A DNA stretch of 64,000 nt from an uncultured OM182 clade bacterium (GTDB lineage: Bacteria > Pseudomonadota > Gammaproteobacteria > Pseudomonadales > Azotimanducaceae): contig CAJJAA010000013.1 in assembly GCA_905182025.1 (NCBI GenBank), forward strand, positions 41,505 to 105,504. Reading direction: 5' to 3'. A model generated the notes under the pieces. It did not search any database. It was not told the DNA's origin and worked only from the letters and a program-made list of their open reading frames with translations. Numbering within the stretch: position 1 is the first letter of the stretch; every line of letters starts with the position of its first letter. The position numbers and the translations under genes are program-made. Below are positions 47,696 to 59,089 of the stretch, piece after piece.

Positions 47696-49063
47696 ATGAT
47701 TTCTTCATTAGGTTTAATCGCAGACCCCCAAGCAGCATTTGGCATTAACGCCGATGTCGTGCCTCGATGCGTTCTCTTCAAGTTCAAACACCGCCAATTT
47801 TACAAAGCCGAACCAAATCAAGCAGAGACCATTGAGTTATCCGTCATATTGCTCATTGAGCAGGACCGAAGACAAGTCGGCATAACTGATAGCCAAGATG
47901 CATTTTTGGCGTTCGAGGAGCATGTGAATCCGGCCGATCACTTCAAGACTCAGTTAAATCGTTGGGACACACAGGCAATCGATTTACTCGCGCCATGGAA
48001 ACTTCAAACACAACATATAAAGAAACCATGGGGACAAGAAATATGGTACACGGGCATCGAAGCCAGAGGTGTTTGCCGCGTCAATGGCACGCCCCTACCG
48101 TGGCTGTTGGACTTAGATAGGGATATTTTGTCCGGTCAGAAGAGCGCTGACATTTTGCTGCTAAAAATCCTCGACCCACTACCTGACAGCCAATATGGCG
48201 AGCTTTACTTCGAAGTACACGAACAGAAAATTGAAGTGTATGTCGTCACACACGTTGACCCTGACGCCTGGCCTTCTGGCGTCGGGCAGATACGCTATGG
48301 CTTTAGCCCTAAAAAACGCGCACTTCACGATACAGATACGGCATTCAAAGCAGCGTATCTGGCGTCCGTAGAGCAGTACCAATCCCAGCGAAACAAGATT
48401 GATGCCTTGTTAGAAATGAAGAAACAATCCCACGGCTATGCAGCGAGCGATATCATCTCACCCTTGCAGCAGAGGCAGTGGCTCGCTGAACTGCCGAGCG
48501 ACCTTTGCGAGGACGAAATCAAGTTTCGCGAGGCAATGTATGAATTTACGAACATGAAGCCGATTAGCGCAGGCGACGTGATTCGGGTAAAGCCTTATGT
48601 GCCTCACTCACTTCAAAACGGCGTCAGAGTGATTGAGTTTCAAACCGCCCACTATGAACGGCATATTTTATCCTTCGCGCAGAAGGTAATGACTCAAGAC
48701 CACTGGGACACTGGCACGATCCTGGATAAAATTGAAATAGATGCAGAAGCTGAGACTGACCATACAATCATTAAATCCAGTGACGGCGTGCTAGTTGAAG
48801 CTATCGCAGAATTTCCAGCGTTTACGGCAGTGCGTGTAACCTTAAGTCCTAGTTATCAATACGAGATGGAAATTAAGCATTACGGTGTGGTGATTGGCGT
48901 CACGGGTCGTTCTGTTATCTCCCACCACAGCAAAAATCTCGCGGCGAGCATTGATATAGATGTGGAACAGGCTTTCTTGATACCCGGCACATCAAACACG
49001 CTAACATTGGCTAACCACTCTAAAAAGAATGCTGTTGTCTTAGTCGCGCTGCCGAACATCTAA
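47696..49063 (+). CDS. Mannose-6-phosphate isomerase-like / cupin protein
   Basis: KKPWGQEIWYTG, MKPISAGDVIRVKPYVPHSLQNGVRVIEFQT. Confidence 0.6.
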   Translation: MISSLGLIADPQAAFGINADVVPRCVLFKFKHRQFYKAEPNQAETIELSVILLIEQDRRQVGITDSQDAFLAFEEHVNPADHFKTQLNRWDTQAIDLLAPWKLQTQHIKKPWGQEIWYTGIEARGVCRVNGTPLPWLLDLDRDILSGQKSADILLLKILDPLPDSQYGELYFEVHEQKIEVYVVTHVDPDAWPSGVGQIRYGFSPKKRALHDTDTAFKAAYLASVEQYQSQRNKIDALLEMKKQSHGYAASDIISPLQQRQWLAELPSDLCEDEIKFREAMYEFTNMKPISAGDVIRVKPYVPHSLQNGVRVIEFQTAHYERHILSFAQKVMTQDHWDTGTILDKIEIDAEAETDHTIIKSSDGVLVEAIAEFPAFTAVRVTLSPSYQYEMEIKHYGVVIGVTGRSVISHHSKNLAASIDIDVEQAFLIPGTSNTLTLANHSKKNAVVLVALPNI

Positions 49064-49147
49064 TCATCACCCGCTTGAATCTCTAACCGGTAATTTATTC
49101 AGCCGGCTGTATTATCTCAAATAAACACCGTAAAAATTGGGCAAAAA

Positions 49148-49169
49148 AAAGGTGCCAACAGGCACCTTT
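49148..49169. terminator. Bidirectional hairpin terminator between PMI-like gene and mdh
   Basis: AAAGGTGCC-AACA-GGCACCTTT with upstream A run (T tract on the minus strand). Confidence 0.75.
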
Positions 49170-49189
49170 ATCTTCGTTTACGTTTTGCC

Positions 49190-50170
49190 TTAAGAAGGTA
49201 GCAAATCGCTCACTGCATCACGCTCTTCTGCGAGCTCAGTCTCAGTCTCAGTCATCTTGACTCGACTAAAATCACTAATTTCCTGACCCTCAACAATCAT
49301 CCAGTCGCCGCCTTCACAGATGCAAGGGAATGAGTAAATGAGACCTTCAGCAATATCGTAACTGCCATCAGAATAGATGCCCATGCTGACGATTTCGCCA
49401 TTTGAACCCAACGCCCAATCTCGCATGTGCTCCGTTGCCGCATTTGCTGCAGAGGCAGCACTACTTAAACCACGCGCTTTAATAATTGCTGCGCCACGTT
49501 GCTGTACAGTCGGAATAAAATCTGACTCGATCCATGCTTGATCAACAAGCTCAGTCGCCGCTTTTCCGTCAACCGATGCGTAGCTAATATCCGGATATTG
49601 CGTCGCTGAGTGATTACCCCAGATCGCTAAACCTTTGACGTCCGTGACGTGCTTACCCGTTTTCTGAGCAAGCTGAGTCATGGCGCGATTATGATCCAAG
49701 CGCGTCATCGCAGTGAACTGTCTTGGATCTAAGTCGGGCGCGTTTCTCTGCGCGATCAAACAGTTTGTGTTTGCAGGGTTGCCAACAACCAATACCTTCA
49801 CGCTCTTCGATGCATTGTCATTGAGTGCTTTACCCTGAACGGAAAAAATAGCGGCATTAGCTTCCAGCAAATCCTTTCGCTCCATACCTGGGCCTCTGGG
49901 ACGAGAACCAACCAACATGGCAAAGTCGACATCTTTGAACGCCACTTCGGGATTATCTGTTTGAATAATCTGCTGAACCAAAGGGAATGCACAATCGTCG
50001 ATTTCCATCACGACACCACTAAGTGCTTCCATTGCGGGAGGTATCTCAAGCAATTGCAAAATCACCGGTTGGTCAAGACCCAACATCTGGCCCGAGGCGA
50101 TCTTGAACAATAATGAATAGCTTATTTGACCTGCAGCACCTGTCACTGCGACTCGTACGGGTTGTTTCAT
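49190..50170 (-). CDS. mdh: Malate dehydrogenase
   Basis: [76 protein letters not shown] opens at 50308 but ATG at 50170 matches family N-terminus. Confidence 0.95.
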   Translation of the reverse strand: MKQPVRVAVTGAAGQISYSLLFKIASGQMLGLDQPVILQLLEIPPAMEALSGVVMEIDDCAFPLVQQIIQTDNPEVAFKDVDFAMLVGSRPRGPGMERKDLLEANAAIFSVQGKALNDNASKSVKVLVVGNPANTNCLIAQRNAPDLDPRQFTAMTRLDHNRAMTQLAQKTGKHVTDVKGLAIWGNHSATQYPDISYASVDGKAATELVDQAWIESDFIPTVQQRGAAIIKARGLSSAASAANAATEHMRDWALGSNGEIVSMGIYSDGSYDIAEGLIYSFPCICEGGDWMIVEGQEISDFSRVKMTETETELAEERDAVSDLLPS

Positions 50171-50329
50171 GTTAAGTCCTTGGAACGTTGATTTGGAAAA
50201 GAGCGCGATTATAGCAAGTGAGATGGCAAAATGGACTACAAAATCGAAACTAGCCGTTTCATACTGGATATTTTCTTCCGGTGGCGCTTTGCACCGCCCA
50301 ATGATCATTTACTGAGGTAGCACTGAGAG

Positions 50330-51118
50330 ATGGTATTTCTGAATCAAATTTCGATGAAAAGCGCGCCCCTTCCCGAGGGCTACCCGTTTAACCTGCCGAT
50401 TATCGAGAGCTTTGAGCAGCTCGAGTTTAGATCTCCTGTAACCTTTCTTGTTGGCGAAAATGGCAGTGGTAAATCGACACTTTTAGAAGCAGTGGCTGTC
50501 GGGCTTAAATGCCCCACCGTGGGCGCGCTGGATGTTGAGCGAGACCCGATGCTTAATGAGGCCCGCAAACTTGCTCAACACCTGACCTTTTCTCGTCGCA
50601 AGCACCCTCGAAACAAAATGTTCTTCAGAGCAGAAGATGCAATCGGCTTTACCCGAAGAGTAAACGCTGAAATGTCCGAGCTCGATAAGATGTCAGAGGA
50701 TTTCGACAACAACCTCAGTGGATACGGCAGAACACTCGCGATGGGCACCGTCGCTGGACAACGACAAGCCTTCACTGCCCGCTATGGGGAAAACCCCGAT
50801 GGAAAATCACATGGCGAGTGGTTTTTGGAAGTGATGCAGAACCGCTTGCACCGCAACGGTCTATATCTGTTAGATGAACCTGAAACACCTCTATCACCGA
50901 TCAGACAACTTTCCTTACTGTCTATTATTCAAGCAATGGTGGCCCAAAACTGTCAATTTATCATCGCCACTCACTCGCCCATTTTGATGGCATTACCTGA
51001 CGCAGAGATAATGCAATTCGATAATCGAATAACTTCGGTGCCCTGGGATCAGGTTGAGCACGTAGAAATCACCAAGGCATTTTTGAATGATCCCGAAAGC
51101 TTTCTTCGTCATCTATAG
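50330..51118 (+). CDS. Orphan ABC-type AAA ATPase
   Basis: TFLVGENGSGKSTLLEAVAVGL, GLYLLDEPETPLSPIRQLSLL, CQFIIATHSPILMALPDA. Confidence 0.85.
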   Translation: MVFLNQISMKSAPLPEGYPFNLPIIESFEQLEFRSPVTFLVGENGSGKSTLLEAVAVGLKCPTVGALDVERDPMLNEARKLAQHLTFSRRKHPRNKMFFRAEDAIGFTRRVNAEMSELDKMSEDFDNNLSGYGRTLAMGTVAGQRQAFTARYGENPDGKSHGEWFLEVMQNRLHRNGLYLLDEPETPLSPIRQLSLLSIIQAMVAQNCQFIIATHSPILMALPDAEIMQFDNRITSVPWDQVEHVEITKAFLNDPESFLRHL

Positions 51119-51268
51119 TTGTCCGAATCGTTGCCCAAAACCGATCCACCCGACATCTATCTCCGTATCTCTTCTTGTTACCTTTGGAATATTGCACGAT
51201 TATCAAAAATTACTTTAATAAACAACATGTTATAACTAGTATTCCAATGTTTCATGGGTGCCAAAAAC

Positions 51269-51296
51269 TTGACTTTACGCATCTTGATGGTATTGT
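51269..51296 (+). promoter_or_regulatory. Candidate sigma70 promoter of the gltB leader / ncRNA
   Basis: TTGACT-N16-TATTGT; predicted start near 51303 coincides with the first base of the outermost predicted RNA helix. Confidence 0.5.
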
Positions 51297-51302
51297 TTCC
51301 GG

Positions 51303-51516
51303 CTCGCCAGAGAAGGCTTTATATGGCGGAGCGACGAAATAGCTGTAAGCACCACTCAGCTAAGGCTCCGTCCAGCTAATGACTTCATCAAGTGAAGGGC
51401 TTACAGGCCCCTTCTTGACTAAGGCGAGGGCTCAACACGAGTCCGGTACCAGTGAGTATCCTTACCGGAAAACGAAAAGTTCGTTGGTAAGTCAGCAAAA
51501 AAACTGGACCTTTTTT
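51303..51516 (+). ncRNA. Candidate structured RNA (sRNA or riboswitch-like leader) upstream of gltB
   Basis: CTCGCC(51303-08)/GGCGAG(51423-28); AGAAGG(51311-16)/CCTTCT(51410-15); CGGAGC(51327-32)/GCTCCG(51365-70); TAGCTG(51340-45)/CAGCTA(51357-62); CTTCA/TGAAG(51383-97); possible pseudoknot TAAGC(51346-50)/GCTTA(51399-403); CCGGTA/TACCGG(51443-68); AACGAA/TTCGTT(51471-85); terminator-like GTCAG...CTGGACCTTTTTT. Confidence 0.45.
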
Positions 51517-51642
51517 GCACCTCCTAAAGAAAGAAATGCCAGTGTAAAGATTGTAGACCTGGGTTTTAGCTCAGGGTGGATTACTGTCCCCTAAATAAAT
51601 GGGGTGCAGATAACTGTATTCAAATAGGTTATTAGCGATAGC

Positions 51643-54600
51643 ATGATGAAAATAGGCGGATTTCCAGACAAGGTTGGTCTGTACGACCCGGCTAACGAAA
51701 AAGACTCCTGTGGAGTCGGTTTTGTCGCCAATATTAAGGGTGTACCCAGCCACCAGATAATGCTCGATGCCTACCATATCAATTCCCGTATGGATCATCG
51801 CGGCGGATGTGGTTTCGAGGAGAACACTGGCGATGGTGCGGGTATTCTGACCGCACTACCGCATGCTTTTTTCCAAATGATAGCGAAAGACGCAGGGTAT
51901 GAACTGCCAGAGGCGGGGAAATTCGCCGTCGGCAACATTTTCTTACCGCAGGACGAGACTGAACGACAGTTTTGCAAAGACACTATTGAAGCCATCATCG
52001 CAGAGGAAAATCAGACCTTTGTGGGCTGGCGAACTGTGCCCATCGACCCGCAGGGCGCCGATGTCGGACCTGCAGCACATGCTGCACAACCCTTTATTGA
52101 GCAGCTGTTCATAAATTCGACCTTACAAGACACGAAGGCCTTCGAACGCGCGCTCTATGTTATCCGTCGAAGATTTACAGAGAAGCTGCGCCGTGGATCA
52201 AATCTAACCCAAGGACATCTGCTTTACGCCTGCTCCCTGTCACCCAATGTGATTTGCTATAAAGGCATGTTGACGCCTGCACAGCTCTTTCCGTTCTACG
52301 GCGACCTGACCGACAAACGCTTCGAAACCCATCTGGCGATGGTCCACTCGAGATTCAGCACAAACACCTTCCCGAGCTGGGACCGTGCACAACCGAAGCG
52401 ATACATGAGCCACAACGGTGAGATCAATACATTACGCGGCAATAAAAATCAGATGACTTCTCGCGAGGGCGTCGTTGCCTCGGAGTTGTTTGGCGATGAT
52501 ATTAAAAAATTATTTCCTATCGTAGAGCCCGACTTCTCAGATTCGGGCTCCTTCGACAACGTGCTTGAGTTCATGTTGATGTCCGGCAGATCTCTACAGG
52601 AAGCCATGATGATGATGGTACCTGAAGCTTGGCAATCCGATACCAACATGAGCCAGGAAAAGCGTGATTTCTATGAATATCATTCTGCATTGATGGAACC
52701 TTGGGACGGCCCGGCTTCAATTGTTTTCACAGACGGCAACTATATCGGTGCAACCCTTGATCGCAATGGTCTTCGTCCCAGCCGCTACTACATTACCAAT
52801 GACGACAAAGTCATTATGGCGTCTGAAGTTGGCGTTTTGCCCGTTGATCCAGCTAACGTAAAAGAGAAAGGTCGCCTGCAACCCGGCAAAATGTTTCTTG
52901 TTGATTTCGAAAAGGGGCGTTTGATTCCTGATGAAGAGTTGAAACAGGACTTCTCAAGGCGCCGACCTTACGGTGAGTGGCTAAAAAATCAGAAACTCAC
53001 GCTTGCTGATATCCCTGCGGCCAAAGATGCGCATGGCTTTGAACCCTCAACACTGTTGAATCGCATGCAAGCATTCGGTTATACCGTTGAGACCATGCAG
53101 TTCATGCTTCTGCCAATGGTCACTGAAGCGAGAGACCCGCTCGGCTCTATGGGCAATGACTCAGCATTAGCTTGTTTGTCGGACAAGTCGCGAATGATCT
53201 ATGACTATTTCAAACAGCTATTTGCACAGATTACAAACCCACCCATCGACTCTATTCGGGAAGAAGTGGTCATGTCTCTCGAGTGCTTTATTGGCCCAGA
53301 GGGGAATCTACTCGAGACCACTGAGCAGCACGTACATCGACTAAAGATACCGCACCCCATCCTCAGCAATGAAGAGTTGACAGCGCTGAAGGTTATGGAC
53401 CATCGCGGTTGGAAGTCTCAAACAATCGATATCACCTTTGATAAAGCCCACGGCAAAAAAGGCCTTCAGGCAGCGCTCGATCGTATTTGCGCCGAAGCAT
53501 CTACAGCGATAGCAGATGGTTATTCCCTTATTGTCTTATCTGATCGTAATATTTCAAAAGATCAAATGGCGATTAGCGCCCTAGTCGCTTGCGGTGCTGT
53601 ACACCATCACCTCGTGGCAAACCATGAGCGCACGCGCATTGGTATCGTACTTGAAACAGGCGAAGCCCGTGAAGTCCATCATCATTGTTTACTGACAGGG
53701 TACGGGGCTGACGCGATCAACCCGTATGTCGCTTTCGAGGCGCTATGGCAAGCTAAAGCCGATAACCTACTAGACGCCACTGTCTACCCGTCCGACAACA
53801 GTATCGTTGACGCGTACAAAAAAGCAGTCGCTAAAGGCATGTTGAAAGTCATGGCTAAGATGGGCATTTCTACCCTACAGTCTTACAAGGGTGCACAAAT
53901 CTTTGAAGCCGTTGGTTTAGCAGAAGATATCATTGACCGCAGTTTTGTTGGCACAGCCAGCCGCGTACAGGGCATTAACTTTGATGTTCTGTTCCAAGAA
54001 ATGGAAGTTCGGCATGAGATTGGTTATCCAAAACGTCAGGAAAACCTTATTCCTGTATTGCCAAATCCCGGTGACATCCACTATCGCAAAGACGGTGATG
54101 CGCACATGTGGGATCCAACTGCGATTGCCCACTTACAAATCGCCAGTCGCACCAATAGTGCCGATTCTTATGCTGAATTCGCTCGACACACCAATGAAGA
54201 AACGACTCGCCGCTGCACGTTTAGGGGCCTGCTGACCTTCAAAGACGGTGTTAATGGTGGTCCAATTGACATTGAAGAAGTTGAGCCTGCAAAAGAGATC
54301 GTCAAACGATTTTGCACAGGTGCGATGAGCTTTGGCTCTATTTCTGCGGAAAGCCATGAATCCTTAGCCATCGCCATGAACAGAATTGGCGGAAAATCAA
54401 ATACAGGCGAAGGTGGTGAGGATCCAGAGCGATTTACACCGATGGAAAACGGTGATTCAAAACGCTCCGCGATCAAGCAAGTTGCGTCGGGTCGATTCGG
54501 CGTAACCATTTGGTACCTCGCAAACGCCGATGAACTTCAAATTAAAATTGTTCAGGGTGCTAAACCTGGCGAAGGTGGCGAACTTCCCGGAGACAAGGTC

Positions 54601-56205
54601 GACAACACGATTGCGAGACTTCGTCACTCTACGCCCGGCGTGGGACTTATTAGTCCACCCCCACATCACGACATTTATTCTATTGAGGATATAGCTCAGC
54701 TTATTCACGATTTGAAGAACGCTAATCCTTCGGCACGCATCAGTGTCAAGCTAGGCTCAGAAATAGGCGTCGGTACGATCGCCGCAGGCGTGACTAAGGC
54801 CAAGACAGACCATTTGGTTATTGCTGGTCACGATGGTGGCACAGGTGCTTCACCTATCACTTCCATCAAACATGCAGGGCTACCATGGGAGCTCGGCATC
54901 GCAGAGACTCACCAGACGCTAGTTATGAATAATCTGCGCTCGCGGGTCTACTTACAAACTGACGGTCAAATCAAGACCGGCAGAGACGTTGCAATGGCAG
55001 CACTGCTCGGCGCTGAAGAATTTGGTTTTGCTACTGCACCACTGATTACGCAAGGCTGTATCATGATGCGCAAGTGTCACCTGAACACCTGCCCTGTTGG
55101 TATTGCAACGCAGGATAAAGAACTGCGTAAGAAGTTCTCGGGCAAGCCTGAGTACGTTGTTAATTACTTCTTTATGGTTGCTGAAGAACTGCGTCAAATT
55201 ATGGCGAAATTAGGTTTCAGAACACTCAATGAAATGGTCGGTCGTGCGGATGTACTCGAAACCAATAAGGCACTGAGTCATTGGAAAACAAACGGACTCG
55301 ATTTCACCGCAATTCTACACCCGGCTGAAAAAGTGTTTGAAAACACAGAAACCTACCGTACTCAGTCCCAGAATCACGGTCTCGAGAAAGCGCTGGATAA
55401 CGAAATTATACGGTTGGCTAAACCAGCCCTAGAAAAAGGTGAGAAGGTTGATATCGAACTACCGATCATCAACATCAATCGAGTTGTTGGCACGATGCTA
55501 TCCCATGAGTTAGCAAAGGCTACCAATGGCAAGCTACTGCCTGATGACACCATCAACATTAAATTAAACGGTTCAGCAGGTCAGAGCCTTGGCGCTTGGC
55601 TTGCATCCGGTATCACCATCAAAGTCGAAGGTGATGCAAACGATTATGTTGGCAAGGGACTGTCAGGCGGAAAAATCGCTGTCTACCCCCCCGCGGTGAG
55701 TCAATTCAAAGCTGAAGAAAACATTCTTGTCGGCAATGTCTGTCTCTACGGTGCGACAAGTGGAGAGGCTTATTTCAGAGGTATCGCAGCAGAACGTTTC
55801 TGCGTCAGAAATAGTGGTGCAACCGCGGTCGTTGAAGGTATTGGTGATCACGGGTGCGAATACATGACCGGCGGTCGAGTTGTCATACTTGGCACAACGG
55901 GCAGAAATTTCGGCGCAGGCATGAGTGGTGGTGTTGCCTATGTTTGGGACAAAGCAGGAAACTTTGACAAACAATGTAATACAGGCACCTTCGAATTAGA
56001 GGCTGTATCAGCCGAGGCCGATGCAGCCGAGCTGCGTACGATGATTCAAAGTCACCTGACTTACACAGGTTCTACAGTGGCGAGCAACATACTTGAGAAC
56101 TGGGAAACTGAACTGACACATTTCGTTAAGGTCATGCCATCCGATTACAAACGTGTATTGATGGAAATGGCTTCTGAAAACGATATTAGCGCAGCCACAG
56201 GCTAA
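51643..56205 (+). CDS. gltB: Glutamate synthase (NADPH) large subunit
   Basis: DSCGVGFVANIKG (N-terminal nucleophile Cys), GGKSNTGEGGEDPERF, KPGEGGELPGDKV, GHDGGTGASPITSIKHAGLPWELG, CHLNTCPVGIATQD. Confidence 0.98.
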   Translation: MMKIGGFPDKVGLYDPANEKDSCGVGFVANIKGVPSHQIMLDAYHINSRMDHRGGCGFEENTGDGAGILTALPHAFFQMIAKDAGYELPEAGKFAVGNIFLPQDETERQFCKDTIEAIIAEENQTFVGWRTVPIDPQGADVGPAAHAAQPFIEQLFINSTLQDTKAFERALYVIRRRFTEKLRRGSNLTQGHLLYACSLSPNVICYKGMLTPAQLFPFYGDLTDKRFETHLAMVHSRFSTNTFPSWDRAQPKRYMSHNGEINTLRGNKNQMTSREGVVASELFGDDIKKLFPIVEPDFSDSGSFDNVLEFMLMSGRSLQEAMMMMVPEAWQSDTNMSQEKRDFYEYHSALMEPWDGPASIVFTDGNYIGATLDRNGLRPSRYYITNDDKVIMASEVGVLPVDPANVKEKGRLQPGKMFLVDFEKGRLIPDEELKQDFSRRRPYGEWLKNQKLTLADIPAAKDAHGFEPSTLLNRMQAFGYTVETMQFMLLPMVTEARDPLGSMGNDSALACLSDKSRMIYDYFKQLFAQITNPPIDSIREEVVMSLECFIGPEGNLLETTEQHVHRLKIPHPILSNEELTALKVMDHRGWKSQTIDITFDKAHGKKGLQAALDRICAEASTAIADGYSLIVLSDRNISKDQMAISALVACGAVHHHLVANHERTRIGIVLETGEAREVHHHCLLTGYGADAINPYVAFEALWQAKADNLLDATVYPSDNSIVDAYKKAVAKGMLKVMAKMGISTLQSYKGAQIFEAVGLAEDIIDRSFVGTASRVQGINFDVLFQEMEVRHEIGYPKRQENLIPVLPNPGDIHYRKDGDAHMWDPTAIAHLQIASRTNSADSYAEFARHTNEETTRRCTFRGLLTFKDGVNGGPIDIEEVEPAKEIVKRFCTGAMSFGSISAESHESLAIAMNRIGGKSNTGEGGEDPERFTPMENGDSKRSAIKQVASGRFGVTIWYLANADELQIKIVQGAKPGEGGELPGDKVDNTIARLRHSTPGVGLISPPPHHDIYSIEDIAQLIHDLKNANPSARISVKLGSEIGVGTIAAGVTKAKTDHLVIAGHDGGTGASPITSIKHAGLPWELGIAETHQTLVMNNLRSRVYLQTDGQIKTGRDVAMAALLGAEEFGFATAPLITQGCIMMRKCHLNTCPVGIATQDKELRKKFSGKPEYVVNYFFMVAEELRQIMAKLGFRTLNEMVGRADVLETNKALSHWKTNGLDFTAILHPAEKVFENTETYRTQSQNHGLEKALDNEIIRLAKPALEKGEKVDIELPIININRVVGTMLSHELAKATNGKLLPDDTINIKLNGSAGQSLGAWLASGITIKVEGDANDYVGKGLSGGKIAVYPPAVSQFKAEENILVGNVCLYGATSGEAYFRGIAAERFCVRNSGATAVVEGIGDHGCEYMTGGRVVILGTTGRNFGAGMSGGVAYVWDKAGNFDKQCNTGTFELEAVSAEADAAELRTMIQSHLTYTGSTVASNILENWETELTHFVKVMPSDYKRVLMEMASENDISAATG

Positions 56206-56233
56206 TCAACGAATATTAGGTAGTAACAGAGTT

Positions 56234-57706
56234 ATGGGTAAACCCACAGGTTTTAAAGAATTCGACAGAGAAGTCGAACCCTATAGAGATCCGACGGAAC
56301 GCTTGGCGGACTATGGGGAAATTTATACGCCACACGACGATGCGCATCTGCAACAGCAGGGTGCTCGCTGCATGGATTGTGGTGTTCCTTTCTGCCAGTC
56401 TCAGAATACTGTTAATGCGGCACCACCGGTTTCTTATGGCTGCCCGATCCACAATTTGATTCCAGAATGGAATGACCTTGTCTATCACGGACGGTGGGAA
56501 GACGCCCTAGATCGGCTACACAAGACAAATAACTTCCCCGAATTTACTGGACGCGTTTGTCCTGCGCCTTGCGAAGGCTCCTGCGTGCTTGGTATCAATA
56601 GCCCTGCGGTGACAATTAAGAATATCGAATGTGCAATTATCGACAAAGGCTACGACGAAGGCTGGGTAAAACCCAATACACCGAGTTCAAGAACAGGCAA
56701 GTCTGTCGCCGTTATCGGATCAGGTCCTGCCGGACTATCGGCTGCCGACCAACTTAATAAAGCCGGTCATTTGGTGACAGTCTATGAACGTGCTGACCGT
56801 ATTGGTGGATTGCTGATGTACGGTATTCCAAACATGAAGCTTGAAAAGACGGTCGTCGATCGCCGCATTGATGTTTTAAAAGCAGCCGGTATAGCGTTCG
56901 TCGTCAACGCTGACGTTGGTAACAATATCGATGTAAAAGACCTCGTCGCGAATAATGAGGCTGTTCTATTTACCACCGGCGCAACGTTACCTCGCGATTT
57001 ACCTATACCAGGCCGCGAAGGTGATGGTGTTCACTACGCCATGGACTTCTTGCTACCCAATACTAAGAGCCTGTTAGACAGCGATCTGACCGATGGTAAC
57101 TTTATATCCGCCAAGGATAAGCACGTGATTGTGATTGGTGGCGGTGACACAGGTACAGATTGTATCGGAACCTCTTTACGCCATGGTTGCAAGTCTCTAG
57201 TCAACTTCGAACTACTCACAAAGCCACCAACCGAACGTCCAGAAGACGCACCTTGGCCAATTGGCTTGCCTCGCATCTATCGCGTTGACTATGGTCATGC
57301 GGAAGCGACAGAGAAGTACGGTGATGATCCACGTGTATATTCCATCATGAGCAAGGAATTCATCCGAGACGAGCACAATGTTCTCAAAGGTGTCGTGACC
57401 GTCAACGTTGACGCTTCTTTTAAAGAAATTCCCGGCACGGAGAAAACATGGGAAGCAGACTTAATTTTGCTTTCGATGGGCTTCTTAGGTCCAGAACACT
57501 ATGCATCCGACCCTACCGACATAGCCTACGACGAACGCAGTAACTATAAGGCGATCAAAGGCCTCTACAAAGCATCTCGAGACAAGGTTTGGGCTGCCGG
57601 TGACTGTCGTAGTGGCCAATCACTGGTTGTGCGTGCTATCAATGAAGGCCGTGAAGCCGCTAGAGAAATTGATCGTGAACTCATGGGCGATACCCAGCTG
57701 CCATAA
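56234..57706 (+). CDS. gltD: Glutamate synthase (NADPH) small subunit
   Basis: [79 protein letters not shown]. Confidence 0.98.
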   Translation: MGKPTGFKEFDREVEPYRDPTERLADYGEIYTPHDDAHLQQQGARCMDCGVPFCQSQNTVNAAPPVSYGCPIHNLIPEWNDLVYHGRWEDALDRLHKTNNFPEFTGRVCPAPCEGSCVLGINSPAVTIKNIECAIIDKGYDEGWVKPNTPSSRTGKSVAVIGSGPAGLSAADQLNKAGHLVTVYERADRIGGLLMYGIPNMKLEKTVVDRRIDVLKAAGIAFVVNADVGNNIDVKDLVANNEAVLFTTGATLPRDLPIPGREGDGVHYAMDFLLPNTKSLLDSDLTDGNFISAKDKHVIVIGGGDTGTDCIGTSLRHGCKSLVNFELLTKPPTERPEDAPWPIGLPRIYRVDYGHAEATEKYGDDPRVYSIMSKEFIRDEHNVLKGVVTVNVDASFKEIPGTEKTWEADLILLSMGFLGPEHYASDPTDIAYDERSNYKAIKGLYKASRDKVWAAGDCRSGQSLVVRAINEGREAAREIDRELMGDTQLP

Positions 57707-57777
57707 GCAACACCGGCGTAACGCAACCCGAAGTAAGTACATTCAGACAACGACAAGAACGGGTTAGAAGCACGGTC

Positions 57778-57818
57778 AAAAAGGCCGAGTCATGTTGATC
57801 ACATGGCTCGGCCTTTTA
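57778..57818 (+). terminator. Rho-independent terminator after gltBD
   Basis: AAGGCCGAGTCATGT-TGATC-ACATGGCTCGGCCTTTT: 15-bp stem with one wobble. Confidence 0.85.
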
Positions 57819-57953
57819 CATTGTGAATGTTCAATCTAAAAGGATCTCGAGCATCAATGGCGTTATACCTCGCGTTACTCACTTATCGATGAAGGCAGAT
57901 TAGGTGAGGACTATATTCGCATCATAGCGAATCAGTTAGCACGCAGAATTGTA

Positions 57954-59039
57954 TCAGCTCAGTAAACGATCAGATCCGGAGATTGTTTGTTGCAGCATTA
58001 CATCGTCAACATTATCTACTAGCTTAGCCTTACCTAGTGCCTCGAGTAGCACAAGTCGCAAGCCGGAATCGGACACCTTTTTGTCTCGGCCCATCAGTTC
58101 TGTAAACTGATTGACGAGACCAGGTGGTGGCGCGATGGGCAAACCCGCTTTTGCGATGAGATCTCTCAGCTTTAGTGCACCCTCTCGGTCGCACATACCC
58201 AATCGCACCGACAGATCCGCTGCCATAACCATGCCTGCACCAACAGCCTCGCCATGTAGCCACTCACCGTAACCGAGGCCGTTTTCTATGGCGTGACCAA
58301 AGGTATGGCCAAAATTTAACAAGGCGCGAATGCCCTGCTCTTTCTCATCCTGACCGACAATTTCAGCCTTAATCTCGCAGCTACGCTTCACGGTCTGAGC
58401 AATACACTGCGCGTCCATTGCCAGTAGCCCCTCAATATTCAACTCTAACCAATCAAAATATTCTCGATCACCCAGTGCACCGTGCTTAATGACTTCTGCC
58501 AAACCTGCAGAAAGTTCACGCGCAGGCAGTGTGGCTAAGGTATTTGTATCAATCAAAACACATTGCGGTTGGTAGAAGGCGCCAATCATATTTTTACCCA
58601 AGGGATGATTGACCGCAGTCTTACCGCCAACAGACGAATCCACCTGTGAGAGTAAAGTGGTGGGCACCTGAATAAAATCAACGCCACGCTGATAACTCGC
58701 CGCTGCAAAGCCAGCCATATCACCAACAACGCCGCCGCCAAGGGCAATAATCGTTGTCTGGCGGTTATGATTATTCTGCAACAGCGCATCGAAAATCAGC
58801 GTCAGCGTTTCCAAAGTTTTGAATCGTTCACCATCAGGCAATACAACGACATCAACATTGATACCGCAAAGTGAGTTTTCAAGCTGCTCTTGATAGAGTG
58901 GCGCCACCGTTTCATTTGTGACGATTAGCGCTCGATTACCTTTGATATGTGAGGTGACAAGATCGGCAGTTTGAATCAGGCCAGAGCCTATGTAGATAGG
59001 ATAACTATCTTGCCCGAGCTCTAAGTTAACAATTTCCAT
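57954..59039 (-). CDS. aroB: 3-dehydroquinate synthase
   Basis: [91 protein letters not shown]. Confidence 0.97.
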   Translation of the reverse strand: MEIVNLELGQDSYPIYIGSGLIQTADLVTSHIKGNRALIVTNETVAPLYQEQLENSLCGINVDVVVLPDGERFKTLETLTLIFDALLQNNHNRQTTIIALGGGVVGDMAGFAAASYQRGVDFIQVPTTLLSQVDSSVGGKTAVNHPLGKNMIGAFYQPQCVLIDTNTLATLPARELSAGLAEVIKHGALGDREYFDWLELNIEGLLAMDAQCIAQTVKRSCEIKAEIVGQDEKEQGIRALLNFGHTFGHAIENGLGYGEWLHGEAVGAGMVMAADLSVRLGMCDREGALKLRDLIAKAGLPIAPPPGLVNQFTELMGRDKKVSDSGLRLVLLEALGKAKLVDNVDDVMLQQTISGSDRLLS

Positions 59040-59089
59040 TACTACTTTCCTGGACCGTGAGCGGCGCAATGGCTCACATCAATATTCGA

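Noticed and set aside
51379-51594. 71-aa plus-strand ORF in the gltB leader
   Set aside because: Low-complexity Ser/Thr/Lys peptide with no family; it lies inside the region whose base-pairing suggests structured RNA instead
50330-51642. Orphan ATPase plus adjacent unusual RNA as a retron-like or toxin-RNA defence unit
   Set aside because: No reverse transcriptase, no effector, and surrounding genes are housekeeping (mdh, gltBD); the RNA is better explained as a gltB leader or sRNA
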